Assembly (NCBI GenBank): GCA_964036315.1
Contig: OZ038478.1
Location: forward strand, 144,051,557-144,115,556
From: Acanthosepion esculentum
Lineage: Eukaryota; Mollusca; Cephalopoda; Sepiida; Sepiidae
Direction: 5' to 3'
DNA: 64,000 bases
Positions 27,566 to 38,649 of this stretch are shown here, in pieces (the stretch's first letter is position 1; each line of letters begins with the position of its first letter). Made by a program: the position numbers and the translations under genes. Under the pieces are notes generated by a model. It searched no databases, was not told the origin of the DNA, and saw nothing but the letters and a program-made list of their open reading frames with translations.

Positions 27566-30336
27566 CCCTCCCCCATCTATGGGTAAATATTAGGACATAC
27601 TGAGTTCTATAGTCACGGAATAGGAAAACATTCGAATTCAGCTTGGATCGAATGCATCTAGGATTGAGTAACCGGGAGCCGAGTTTGAACTCTAGTCGTG
27701 TTCATTACAACTCTACTCTCCCTCCCCCATCTATGGGTAAATATTAGGACATACTGATTTCTATAGTCTCGGAAAAGGAAAACATTCGAATTCTGCTTGG
27801 ATCGAATGCATCTAGGATTGAGGAACCGGGAGCCGAGTTTGAACTCTAGTCGTGTTCATTACAACTCTACTCTCCCTCCCCCATCTATGGGTAAATATTA
27901 GGACATACTGAGTTCTATAGTCTCAGAAAAGGAAAACATTCGAATTCAGATTGGATCGAATGCATCTAGGATTGAGGAACCGGGAGCCGAGTTTGAACTC
28001 TAGTCGTGTTCATTACAACTATACTCTCCCTCCCCCATCTATGGGTAAATAAGAGGACATACTGAGTTCTATAGTCTCGGAAAAGGAAAACATTCGAATT
28101 CAGCTTGGATCGAATGCATCTAGGATTGAGGAACCGGGAGCCGAGTTTGAACTCTAGTCGTGTTCATTACAACTCTACTCTCCCTCCCCCATCTATGGGT
28201 AAATATTAGGACATACTGAGTTCTATAGTCACGGAAAAGGAAAACATTCGAATTCAGCTTGGATCGAATGCATCTAGGATTGAGGAACCGGGAGCCGAGT
28301 TTGAACTCTAGTCGTGTTCATTACAGCCCTACTCTCCCTCCCCCATCTATGGGTAAATATTAGGACATACTGAGTTCTATAGTCTCGGAAAAGGAAAACA
28401 TTCGAATTCAGCTTGGATCGAATGCATCTAGGATTGAGGAACCGGGAGCCGAGTTTGAACTCTAGTCGTGTTCATTACAACTCTACTCTCCCTCCCCGAT
28501 CTATGGGTAAATATTAGGACATACTGAGTTCTGTAGTCTCGGAAAGGGAAAACATTCGAATTCAGCTTGGATCGAATGCATCTAGGATTGAGGAACCGGG
28601 AGCCGAGTTTGAACTCTAGTCGTGTTCATTACAACTCTACTCTCCCTCCCCCATCTATGGGTAAATATTAGGACATACTGAGTTCTATAGTCTCGGAAAA
28701 GGAAAACATTCGAATTCAGCTTGGATCGAATGCATCTAGGATTGAGGAACCGGGAGCCGAGTTTGAACTCTAGTCGTGTTCATTACAACTCTACTCTCCC
28801 TCCCCCATCTATGGGTAAATATTAGGACATACTGAGTTCTAGAGTCTCGGAAAAGGAAAACATTCGAATTCAGCTTAGATCGAATGCATCTAGGATTGAG
28901 GAACCGGGAGCCGAGTTTGAACTCTAGTCGTGTTCATTACAACTCTACTCTCCCTCCCCCATCTATGGGTAAATATTAGGACATACTGAGTTCTATAATC
29001 TCGGAAAAGGAAAACATTCGAATTAAGCTTGGATCGAATGCATCTAGGATTGAGGAACCGGGAGCCGAGTTTGAACTCTAGTCGTGTTCATGACAACTCT
29101 ACTCTCCCTCCCCCATCTATGGGTAAATATTAGGACATACTGAGTTCTGTAGTCTCGGAAAGGGAAAACATTCGAATTCAGCTTGGATCGAATGCATCTA
29201 GGATTGAGGAACCCGGAGCCGAGTTTGAACGCTAATCGTGTTCATTACAACTCTTCTCTCCCTCCCCCATCTATGGGTAAATATTAGGACATACTGAGTT
29301 CTATAGTCTCGGAAAAGGAAAACATTCGAATTCAGATTGGATCGAATGCATCTAGGATTGAGGAACCGGGAGCCGAGTTTGAACTCTAGTCGTGTTCATT
29401 ACAACTCTACTCTCCATCCCCCTTCTATGGGTAAATATTAGGACATACTGAGTTCTATAGTCTCGGAAAAGGAAAACATTCGAATTCAGCTTGGATCGAA
29501 TGCATCTAGGATTGAGGAACCGGGAGCCGAGTTTGAACTCTAGTCGTGTTCATTACAACTCTATTCTCCCTCCCCCATCTATGGGTAAATATTAGGACAT
29601 ACTGAGTTCTATAGTCTCGGAAAAGGAAAACATTCGAATTCAGCTTGGATCGAATGCATCTAGGATTGAGGAATCGGGAGCCGAGTTTGAAGTCTAGTCG
29701 TGTTCATTACAACTCTACTCTCCCTCCCCCATCTATGAGTAAATATTAGGACATACTGAGTTCTATAGTCTCGGAAAAGGAAAACATTCGAATTCAGCTT
29801 GGATCGAATGCATCTAGGATTGAGGAATCGGGAGCCGAGTTTGAACTCTAGACGTGTTCATTACAACCCTACTCTCCCTCCCCCATCTATTGGTAAATAT
29901 TAGGACATACTGAGTTCTATATTTTGGAAAAGGAAAACATTCGAATTCAGCTTGGATCGAATGTATCTAGGATTGAGGAACCGGGAGCCGAGTTTGATCT
30001 CTAGTCGTGTTCATTACAACTCTACTCTCCCTCCCCCATCTATGGGTAAATATTAGGACATACTGAGTTCTATAGTCACGGAAAAGGAAAACATTCGAAT
30101 TCAGCTTGGATCGAATGCATCTAGGATTGAGTAACCGGGAGCCGAGTTTGAACTCTAGTCGTGTTCATTACAACTCTACTCTCCCTCCCCCATCTATGGG
30201 TAAATATTAGGACATACTGATTTCTATAGTCTCGGAAAAGGAAAACATTCGAATTCAGCTTGGATCGAATGCATCTAGGATTGAGGAACCGGGAGCCGAG
30301 TTTGTAATCTAGTCGTGTTCATTACAACTCTACTCT
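27532..30336 (+). repeat. 22-monomer higher-order unit B (partial)
   Basis: It follows unit A marker by marker, including its own 153-bp monomer, to TTTGTAATCTAG at about 30,301. From 30,337 the match fails: the next monomer has ACATACAGAG and TTTCGG with the A77 allele, where unit A has ACACACTGAG with C77. A few private changes, such as CCATCCCCCTTC near 29,413, mark divergence since duplication. Confidence 0.88.
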
Positions 30337-31530
30337 CCCTCCCCCATCTATGGGTAAATATTAGGACATACAGAGTTCTATAGTTTCGGAAAAGGAAAAC
30401 ATTCGAATTCAGATTGGATCGAATGCATCTAGGATTGAGGAACCGGGAGCCGAGTTTGAACTCTAGTCGTGTTCATTACAACTCTACTCTCCCTCCCCCA
30501 TCTGTGGGTAAATATTAGGACATACTGAGTTCTATAGTCACGGAAAAGGAAAACATTCGAATTCAGCTTGGATCGAATGCATCTAGGATTGAGGAATCGG
30601 GAGCCGAGTTTGAACTCTAGTCGTGTTCATTACAACTCTACTCTCCCTCCCCCATCTATGGGTAAATATTAGGACATACTGAGTTCTATAGTCACGGAAA
30701 AGGAAAACATTCGAATTCAGCTTGGATTGAATGCATCTAGGATTGAGGCACCGGGAGCCGAGTTTGAACTCTAGTCGTGTTCATTACAACTCTACTCTCC
30801 CTCCCCCATCTATGGGTAAATATTAGGACATACTGAGTTCTATAGTCTCGGAAAAGGAAAACATTCGAATTCAGCTTGGATCGAATGCATCTAGGATTGA
30901 GGAACCGGGAGCCGAGTTTGAACTCTAGTCGTGTTCATTACAACTCTACTCTCCCTCCCCCATCTATGGGTAAATATTAGGACATACTGAGTTCTAGAGT
31001 CTCGGAAAAAGAAAACATTCGAATTCAGCTTAGATCGAATGCATCTAGGATTGAGGAACCGGGAGCCGAGTTTGAACTCTAGTCGTGTTCATTACAACTC
31101 TACTCACCCTCCCCCATCTATGGGTAAATATTAGGACATACTGAGTTCTATAATCTCGGAAAAGGAAAACATTCGAATTAAGCTTGGATCGAATGCATCT
31201 AGGATTGAGGAACCGGGAGCCGAGTTTGAACTCTAGTCGTGTTCATTACAACTCTACTCTCCCTCCCCCATCTATGGGTAAATATTAGGACATACTGAGT
31301 TCTATAGTCTCGGAAAAGGAAAACTTTCGAATTCAGCTTGGATCGAATGCATCTAGGATTGAGGAACCGGGAGCCGAGTTTGAACTCTAGTCGTGTTCAT
31401 TACAACCCTACTCTCCCTCCCCGATCTATGGGTAAATATTAGGACATACTGAGTTCTATAGTCACGGAAAAGGAAAACATTCGAATTCAGCTTGGATCGA
31501 ATGCATCTAGGATTGAGGAACCGGGAGCCG

Positions 31531-32454
31531 ATTTTGAACTCTAGTCGTGTTCATTACAACTCTACTCTCCCTCCCCCATCTATGGGTAAATGTTAGGACA
31601 TACTGAGTTCTATAGTCTCGGAAAAGGAAAACATTCGAATTCAGCTTGGATCGAATGCATCTAGGATTGAGGAATCGGGAGCTGAGTTTGAACTCTAGTC
31701 GTGTTCATTACAACCCTACTCTCCCTCCCCCATCTATGGGTAAATATTAGGACATACTGAGTTCTATATTCTCGGAAAAGGAAAACATTCGAATTCAGCT
31801 TGGATCGAATGTATCTAGGATTGAGGAACCGGGAGCCGAGTTTGATCTCTAATCGTGTTCATTACAACTCTACTCTCCCCCCCCCATCTATGGGTAAATA
31901 TTAGGACATACTGAGTTCTATAGTCACGGAAAAGGAAAACATTCGAATTCAGCTTGGATCGAATGCATCTAGGATTGAGTAACCGGGAGCCGAGTTTGAA
32001 CTCTAGTCGTGTTCATTACAACTCTACTCTCCCTCCCCCATCTATGGGTAAATATTAGGACATACTGAGTTCTGTAGTCTCGGAAAGGGAAAACATTCGA
32101 ATTCAGCTTGGATTGAATGCATCTAGGATTGAGGAACCGGGAGCCGAGTTTGAACTCTAGTCGTGTTCATTACAACTCTACTCTCCCTCCCCCATCTATG
32201 GGTAAATATTAGGTCATACTGAGTTCTATAGTCTCGGAAAAGGAAAACATTCGAATTCAGCTTGGATCGAATGCATCTAGGATTGAGGAACCGGGAGCCG
32301 AGTTTGAACTCTAGTCGTGTTCATTACAACTCTACTCTCCCTCCCCCATCTATGGGTAAATATTAGGACATACTGATTTCTATAGTCTCGGAAAAGGAAA
32401 ACATTCGAATTCAGCTTGGATCGAATGCATCTAGGATTGAGGAACCGGGAGCCG
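31531..32454 (+). repeat. 6-monomer tandem duplication, first copy (924 bp)
   Basis: The ordered markers are GCCGATTTTGAAC, AATGTTAGG with GAGCTGAG, TATATTCTCGG with GTATCTAGG, a run of pure C at the monomer start (CTCTCCCCCCCCC), GTCACGG with GAGTAACC, TTCTGTAGTC with GATTGAATGC, and TTAGGTCATAC. Each recurs exactly 924 bases later. Confidence 0.85.
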
Positions 32455-33262
32455 ATTTTGAACTCTAGTCGTGTTCATTACAACTCTACTCTCCCTCCCC
32501 CATCTATGGGTAAATGTTAGGACATACTGAGTTCTATAATCTCGGAAAAGGAAAACATTCGAATTCAGCTTGGATCGAATGCATCTAGGATTGAGGAATC
32601 GGGAGCTGAGTTTGAACTCTAGTCGTGTTCATTACAACCCTACTCTCCCTCCCCCATCTATGGGTAAATATTAGGACATACTGAGTTCTATATTCTCGGA
32701 AAAGGAAAACATTCGAATTCAGCTTGGATCGAATGTATCTAGGATTGAGGAACCGGGAGCCGAGTTTGACCTCTAATCGTGTTCATTACAACTCTACTCT
32801 CCCCCCCCCATCTATGGGTAAATATTAGGACATACTGAGTTCTATAGTCACGGAAAAGGAAAACATTCGAATTCAGCTTGGATCGAATGCATCTAGGATT
32901 GAGTAACCGGGAGCCGAGTTTGAACTCTAGTCGTGTTCATTACAACTCTACACACCCTCCCCCATCTATGGGTAAATATTAGGACATACTGAGTTCTGTA
33001 GTCTCGGAAAGGGAAAACATTCGAATTCAGCTTGGATTGAATGCATCTAGGATTGAGGAACCGGGAGCCGAGTTTGAACTCTAGTCGTGTTCATTACAAC
33101 TCTACTCTCCCTCCCCCATCTATGGGTAAATATTAGGTCATACTGAGTTCTATAGTCTCGGAAAAGGAAAACATTCGAATTCAGCTTGGATCGAATGCAT
33201 CTAGGATTGAGGAACCGGGAGCCGAGTTTGAACTCTAGTCGTGTTCATTACAACTCTACTCT
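32455..33262 (+). repeat. 6-monomer tandem duplication, second copy
   Basis: It abuts the first copy directly, with the same marker order. Private changes include TTTGACCTCTAATCG and CTACACACCCTCC. The match ends at 33,262, where a TTCTAGAGTC monomer series copied from about 30,953 takes over. Confidence 0.85.
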
Positions 33263-34032
33263 CCCTCCCCCATCTATGGGTAAATATTAGGACATACTGA
33301 GTTCTAGAGTCTCGGAAAAAGAAAACATTCGAATTCAGCTTAGATCGAATGCATCTAGGATTGAGGAACCGGGAGCCGAGTTTGAACTCTAGTCGTGTTC
33401 ATTACAACTCTACTCTCCCTCCCCCATCTATGGGTAAATATTAGGACATACTGAGTTCTATAATCTCGGAAAAGGAAAACATTCGAATTAAGCTTGGATC
33501 GAATGCATCTAGGATTGAGGAACCGGGAGCCGAGTTTGAACTCTAGTCGTGTTCATTACAACTCTACTCTCCCTCCCCCATCTATGGGTAAATATTAGGA
33601 CATACTGAGTTCTATAGTCTCGGAAAAGGAAAACTTTCGAATTCAGCTTGGATCGAATGCATCTAGGATTGAGGAACCGGGAGCCGAGTTTGAACTCTAG
33701 TCGTGTTCATTACAACCCTACTCTCCCTCCCCCATCTATGGGTAAATATTAGGACATACTGATTTCTATAGTCTCGGAAAAGGAAAACATTCGAATTCAG
33801 CTTGGATCGAATGCATCTAGGATTGAGGAACCGGGAGCCGATTTTGAACTCTAGTCGTGTTCATTACAACTCTACTCTCCCTCCCCCATCTATGGGTAAA
33901 TGTTAGGACATACTGAGTTCTATAGTCTAGGAAAAGGAAAACATTCGAATTCAGCTTGGATCGAATGCATCTAGGATTGAGGAACCGGGAGGCGAGATTG
34001 AACTCTAGTCGTGTTCATTACAACTCTACTCT

Positions 34033-34494
34033 CCCTCCCCCATATATGGGTAAATATTAGGACATACTGAGTTCTATAGTCTCGGAAAATTTAAACATTC
34101 GAATTCAGCTTGGATCGAATGCATCTAGGATTGAGGAACCGGGAGCCGAGTTTGAACTCTAGTCGTGTTCATGACAACTCTACTCTCCCCGCCCCATCTA
34201 TGGGTAAATTTTAGGACATACTAAGTTCTATAGTCTCGGAAAAGGAAAACATTCGAATTCAGCTTGGATCGAATGCATCTAGGATTGAGGAACCGGGAGC
34301 CGCGTTTGAACTCTAGTCGTGTTCATTACAACTCTACTCTCCCTCCCCCATCTATGGGTAAATATTAGGACATACTGAGTTCTATAGTCTCGGAAAAGGA
34401 AAACATTCGAATTCAGCTTGGATCGAATGCATCTAGGATTGAGGAACCGGGAGCCGAGTTTGAACTCTAGTCGTGTTCATTACAACTCTATTCT
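34033..34494 (+). repeat. Three-monomer founder of the AAAATTT series
   Basis: The first monomer has CATATATGGG, GGAAAATTTAAAC and CATGACAAC. The second has CTCCCCGCCCC, AATTTTAGG, ACTAAG and GCCGCGTTT. The same pair lies inside the Y blocks at 39,112-39,419, 45,730-46,037 and 49,272-49,579. The 49,272 copy, 99 monomers away, is the closest, sharing CATATATGGG, CATGACAAC and an unmutated CTCGGAAAAGG. Confidence 0.78.
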
Positions 34495-35264
34495 CCCTCC
34501 CTCATCTATGGGTAAATATTAGGACATACTGAGTTCTATAGTCTCGGAAAAGGAAAACATTCGAATTCAGCTTGGATCGAATGCATCTAGGATTGAGGAA
34601 CCGGGAGCCGAGTTTGAACTCTAGTCGTGTTCATTACAACTCTACTCTCCCTCCCCCATCTATGGGTAAATATTAGGACATACTGAGTTCTATAGTCTCG
34701 GAAAAGGAAAACTTTCGAATTCAGCTTGGATCGAATGCATCTAGGATTGAGGAACCGGGAGCCGAGTTTGAACTCTAGTCGTGTTCATTACAACTCTACT
34801 CTCCCTCCCCCATCTATGGGTAAATATTAGGACATACAGAGTTCTGTAGTCTCGGAAAAGGAAAACATTCGAATTCAGCTTGGATTGAATGCATCTAGGA
34901 TTGAGGAACCGGGAGCAGAGTTTGAACTCTATTCGTGTTAATTACAACTCTATTCTCCCTCCCCCATCTATGGGTAAATATTAGGACATACTGAGTTCTA
35001 TAGTCTCGGAAAAGGAAAACTTTCGAATTCAGCTTGGATCGAATGCATCTAGGATTGAGGAACCGGGAGCCGAGTTTGAACTGTAGAAGTGTTCATTACA
35101 ACTCTACTCTCCCTCCCCCATCTATGGGTAAATATTAGGACATACTGAGTTCTATAGTCTCGGAAAAGTTAAACATTCGAATTCAGCTTGGATTGAATGC
35201 ATCTAGGATTGAGGAACCGGGAGCAGAGTTTGAACTCTAGTCGTGTTCATTGCAACTCTACTCT

Positions 35265-35418
35265 CCCTCCCCCATCTATGGGTAAATATGAGGACATACT
35301 GAGTTCTATAGTCTCGGAAAAGGAAAACATTCGAATTCAGCTTGGATCGAATGTATCTAGGATTGAAGAACCGGGAGCCGTGTTTGAACTCTAGTCGTGT
35401 TCATTACAACTCTACTCT
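35265..35418 (+). repeat. Hybrid monomer joining two parental monomer types
   Basis: The 5' half (TATGAGG) matches the monomer at 41,422. The 3' half (GTATCTAGG, GAAGAACC, GCCGTGTTT) matches the monomer at 41,729, two positions further along in the homologous block. The offset between the blocks changes from 40 to 42 monomers exactly here. The simplest reading is an intra-monomer crossover that removed two monomers from this copy. Reversed polarity, a two-monomer gain in the other copy, is possible. Confidence 0.7.
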
Positions 35419-37961
35419 CCCTCCCCCATCTATGGGTAAATATTAGGACATACTGAGTTCTATAGTCTCGGAAAAGGAAAACATTCGATTTCAGCTTGGA
35501 TCGAATGCATCTAGGATTGAGGAACCGGGAGCCGAGTTTGAACTCTAGTCGTGTTCATTAAAACTCTACTCTCCCTCCCCCATCTATGGGTAAATATTAG
35601 GACATACTGAGTTCTATAATCTCGGAAAAGGAAAACATTTGAATTGAGCTTGGATCGAATGCATCTAGGATTGAGCAACCGGGGGCCGAGTTTGAACTCT
35701 AGTCGTGTTCATTACAACTCTACTCTCCCTCTCCCATCTATGGGTAAATATTCGGACATACTTAGTTCTATAGTCTCGGAAATAGAAAACATTCGAATTC
35801 AGCTTGGATCGAATGCATCTAGGATTGAGGAACCGGGAGCCGAGTTTGAACTCTAGTCGTGTTCATTACAACTCTACTCTCCCTCCCCCATCTATGGGTA
35901 AATATTAGGACATACTGAGTTCTATAGTCTCGGAAAAGGAAAACATTCGAATTCAGCTTGGATCGAATGCATCTAGGATTGAGGAACCGGGAGCCGAGTT
36001 TGAACTCTAGTCGTGTTCATTACAACTCTACTCTCCCTCCCCCATCTATGGGTAAATATTAGGACATACTGAGTTCTATAGTCACGGAAAAGGAAAACAT
36101 TCGAATTATGTTTGGATTGAATGCATCTAGGATTGAGGAACCGGGAGCCGAGTTTGAACTCTAGTCGTGTTCATTACAACTCTACTCTCCCTCCCCCATC
36201 TATGGGTAAATATTAGGACATACTGAGTTCTATAGTCACGTAAAAGGAAAACATTCGAATTCAGCTTGGATCGAATGCATCTAAGATTGAGGAACCGGGA
36301 GCCGAGTTTGAACTCTAGTCGTGTTCATTACAACTCTACTCTCCCTCCCCCATCTATGGGTAAATATTAGGACATACTGAGTTCTATAGTCTCGGAAAAG
36401 GAAAACATTCGAATTCAGCTTGGATTGAATGCATCTAGGATTGAGGAACCGGGAGCCGAGTTTGAACTCTAGTCGTGTTCATTACAACTCTACTCTCCCT
36501 CCCCCATCTATGGGTAAATATTAGGACATACTGAGTTCTATAGTCTCGGAAAAGGAAAACATTCGAATTCAGCTTGGATCGAATGCATCTAGGATTGAGG
36601 AACCGGGAGCCGAGTTTGAACTCTAGTCGTGTTCATTACAACTCTACTCTCCCTCCCCCATCTATGGGTAAATATGAGGACATACTGAGTTCAATGGTCT
36701 CGGAAAAGGAATACATTCGAATTCAGCTTGGATCGAATGCATCTAGGATTGAGGAACCGGGAGCCGAGTTTGAACTCTAGTCGTGTTCGTTACAACTCTA
36801 CTCTCCCTCCCCCATCTATGGGTAAATATTAGGACATACTGAGTTCTATAGTCACGGAAAAGGAAAACATTCGAATTCAGCTTGGATCGAATGCATCTAG
36901 GGTTGAGGAACCGGGAGCCGAGTTTGAACTCTAGTCGTGTTCATTACAACTCTACTCTCCCTCCCCCATCTATGGGTAAATATGAGGACATACTGAGTTC
37001 TATAGTCTCGGAAAAGGAAAACATTCGAATTCAGCTTGGATCGAATGCATCTAGGATTGAGGAACCGGGAGCCGAGTTTGAACTCTAATCGTGTTCATTA
37101 CAACTCTACTCTCCCTCCCCCATCTATGGGTAAATATGAGGACATACTGAGTTCAATGGTCTCGGAAAAGGAATACATTCGAAGTCAGCTTGGATCGAAT
37201 GCATCTAGGATTGAGTAACCGGGAGCCGAGTTTGAACTCTAGTCGTGTTCATTACAACTCTACTCTCCCTCCCCCATCTATGGGTAAATATTAGGACATA
37301 CTGAGTTCTATAGTCTAGGAAAAAGAAAACATTCGAATTCAGCTTGGATCGAATGCATCTAGGATTGAGGAACCGGGAGCCGAGTTTGAACTCTAGTCGT
37401 GTTCATTACAATACTCTCCCTCCCCTATCTATGGGTAAATATTAGGACACACTGAGTTCTATAGTCTCGGAAAAGGAAAACATTCGAATTATGCTTGGAT
37501 CGAATGCATCTAGGATTGAGGAACCGGGAGCCGAGTTTAAACTCTAGTCGTGTTCATTACAACTCTACTCTCCATCCCCCATCTCTGGGTAAATATTAGG
37601 ATATACTGAGTTCTATAGTCTCGGATAAGGAAAACATTCGAATTCAGCTTGGATCGAATGCATCTAGGATTGAGGAACCGGGAGCCGAGTTTGAACTCTA
37701 GTCGTGTTCATTACAACTCTACTCTCCCTCCCCCATCTATGGGTAAATATTAGGACATACTGAGTTCTATAGTCTCGGAAAAGGAAAACATTCGAATTAT
37801 GTTTGGATCGAATGCATCTAGGATTGAGGAACCGGGAGCCGAGTTTGAACTCTAGTCGTGTTCATTACCACTCTACTCTCCCTCCCCCATCTATGGGTAA
37901 ATATTAGGACATACTGAGTTCTATAGTCTCGGAAAAGGAAAACATTCGAATTCAGCTTGGA
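35347..37961 (+). repeat. Block X, copy 1 (17 monomers, 2,615 bp)
   Basis: The ordered markers are GAAGAACC/GCCGTG, CGATTTCAG, TTAAAACTC, ATAATCTCGG with TTTGAATTGAGC, GAGCAACC with GGGGCCG, CCCTCTCCCA with TATTCGG and GGAAATAG, GTCACGG with ATTATGTTTGG, CTAAGATTG, TTCAATGGTC with GTTCGTTAC, CTAGGGTTG, GAAGTCAGC, a 151-bp monomer, ATCTCTGGG, and TACCACTC. One ordinary monomer near 36,500 is absent from copy 2. Confidence 0.85.
37267..37417 (+). repeat. 151-bp monomer (three-base deletion)
   Basis: TTACAATACTCTCCC stands where other copies read TTACAACTCTACTCTCCC, a loss of three bases in the CT-rich tract next to the monomer boundary. The homologous copy is 43,577-43,727 in block X copy 2, so one event was copied by duplication. 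Both are followed by a monomer with CCCTATCTATGGG and ACACACTGAG. Confidence 0.9.
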
Positions 37962-38187
37962 TCGAATGCATCTAGTATTGAGGAACCGGGAGCCGAGTTT
38001 GAACTCTAGTCATGTTCATTACAACTCTACTCTCCCTCCCCCATCTATGGGTAAATATTAGGACATACTGAGTTCTATAGTCTCGGAAAAGGAAAACATT
38101 CGAATTCAGCTTGGATCGAATGCATCTAGGATTGAGGAACCGGGAGCCGAGTTTGAACTCTAGTCGTGTTCATTACAACTCTACTCT

Positions 38188-38341
38188 CCCTCCCCCATCT
38201 ATGGGTAAATATTAGGACATACTGAGTTCTATAGTCTCGGAAAAGGAAAACATTCGAATTCAGCTTGGATCGAATGCATCTAGGATTGAGGAACCGGGAG
38301 CCGAGTTTGAACTCTAGTCGTGTTCATTACAACTCTACTCT
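38188..38341 (+). repeat. Reference monomer matching the 154-bp consensus
   Basis: This copy matches my hand-built consensus at every position; so does the copy at 48,348-48,501. Architecture by monomer position: a C-rich pyrimidine tract at 1-9 that continues the preceding CTCT; an AT-rich stretch at 19-28 (TAAATATTAG); an A/G-rich tract at 52-63; an 8-bp palindrome ATTCGAAT at 65-72 overlapping an EcoRI site at 69-74; an NsiI site at 87-92; and two TCTAG direct repeats at 92-96 and 126-130. The arms CATTCGA (64-70) and TCGAATG (83-89) are complementary. Six CpG dinucleotides are present. The consensus has stop codons in the forward frames and codes for nothing recognisable. Confidence 0.93.
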
Positions 38342-38649
38342 CCCTCCCCCATCTATGGGTAAATATTAGGACATACTGAGTTCTATAGTCTCGGAAAAGG
38401 AAAACATTCGAATTCAGCTTGGATCGAATGCATCTAGTATTGAGGAACCGGGAGCCGAGTTTGAACTCTAGTCATGTTCATTACAACTCTACTCTCCCTC
38501 CCCCATCTATGGGTAAATATTAGGACATACTGAGTTCTATAGTCTCGGAAAAGGAAAACATTCGAATTCAGCTTGGATCGAATGCATCTAGGATTGAGGA
38601 ACCGGGAGCCGAGTTTGAACTCTAGTCGTGTTCATTACAACTCTACTCT

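Larger units (their letters stand above)
30337..34032 (+). repeat. Domain III: C77 satellite with 6- and 15-monomer repeats
   Basis: This holds the last A77 monomer I can find (near 30,413); everything further right is C77 or T77. Recurrent markers are ATTGAATGC (a CpG to TpG change), ATAATCTCGG, ATTAAGCTTGG, AAACTTTCG and AATGTTAGG. The three-monomer run at 30,953-31,414 recurs at 33,263-33,724, 15 monomers later. Confidence 0.82.

Noticed and set aside
38188..38341. Internal dimer structure of the monomer (CTATAGTCTCG at 42-52 resembling CTCTAGTCGTG at 125-135; TCGAAT at 67 and 83)
   Set aside because: The resemblance is limited to about ten bases at an offset that is not half the monomer, so an ancestral shorter repeat is not supported.
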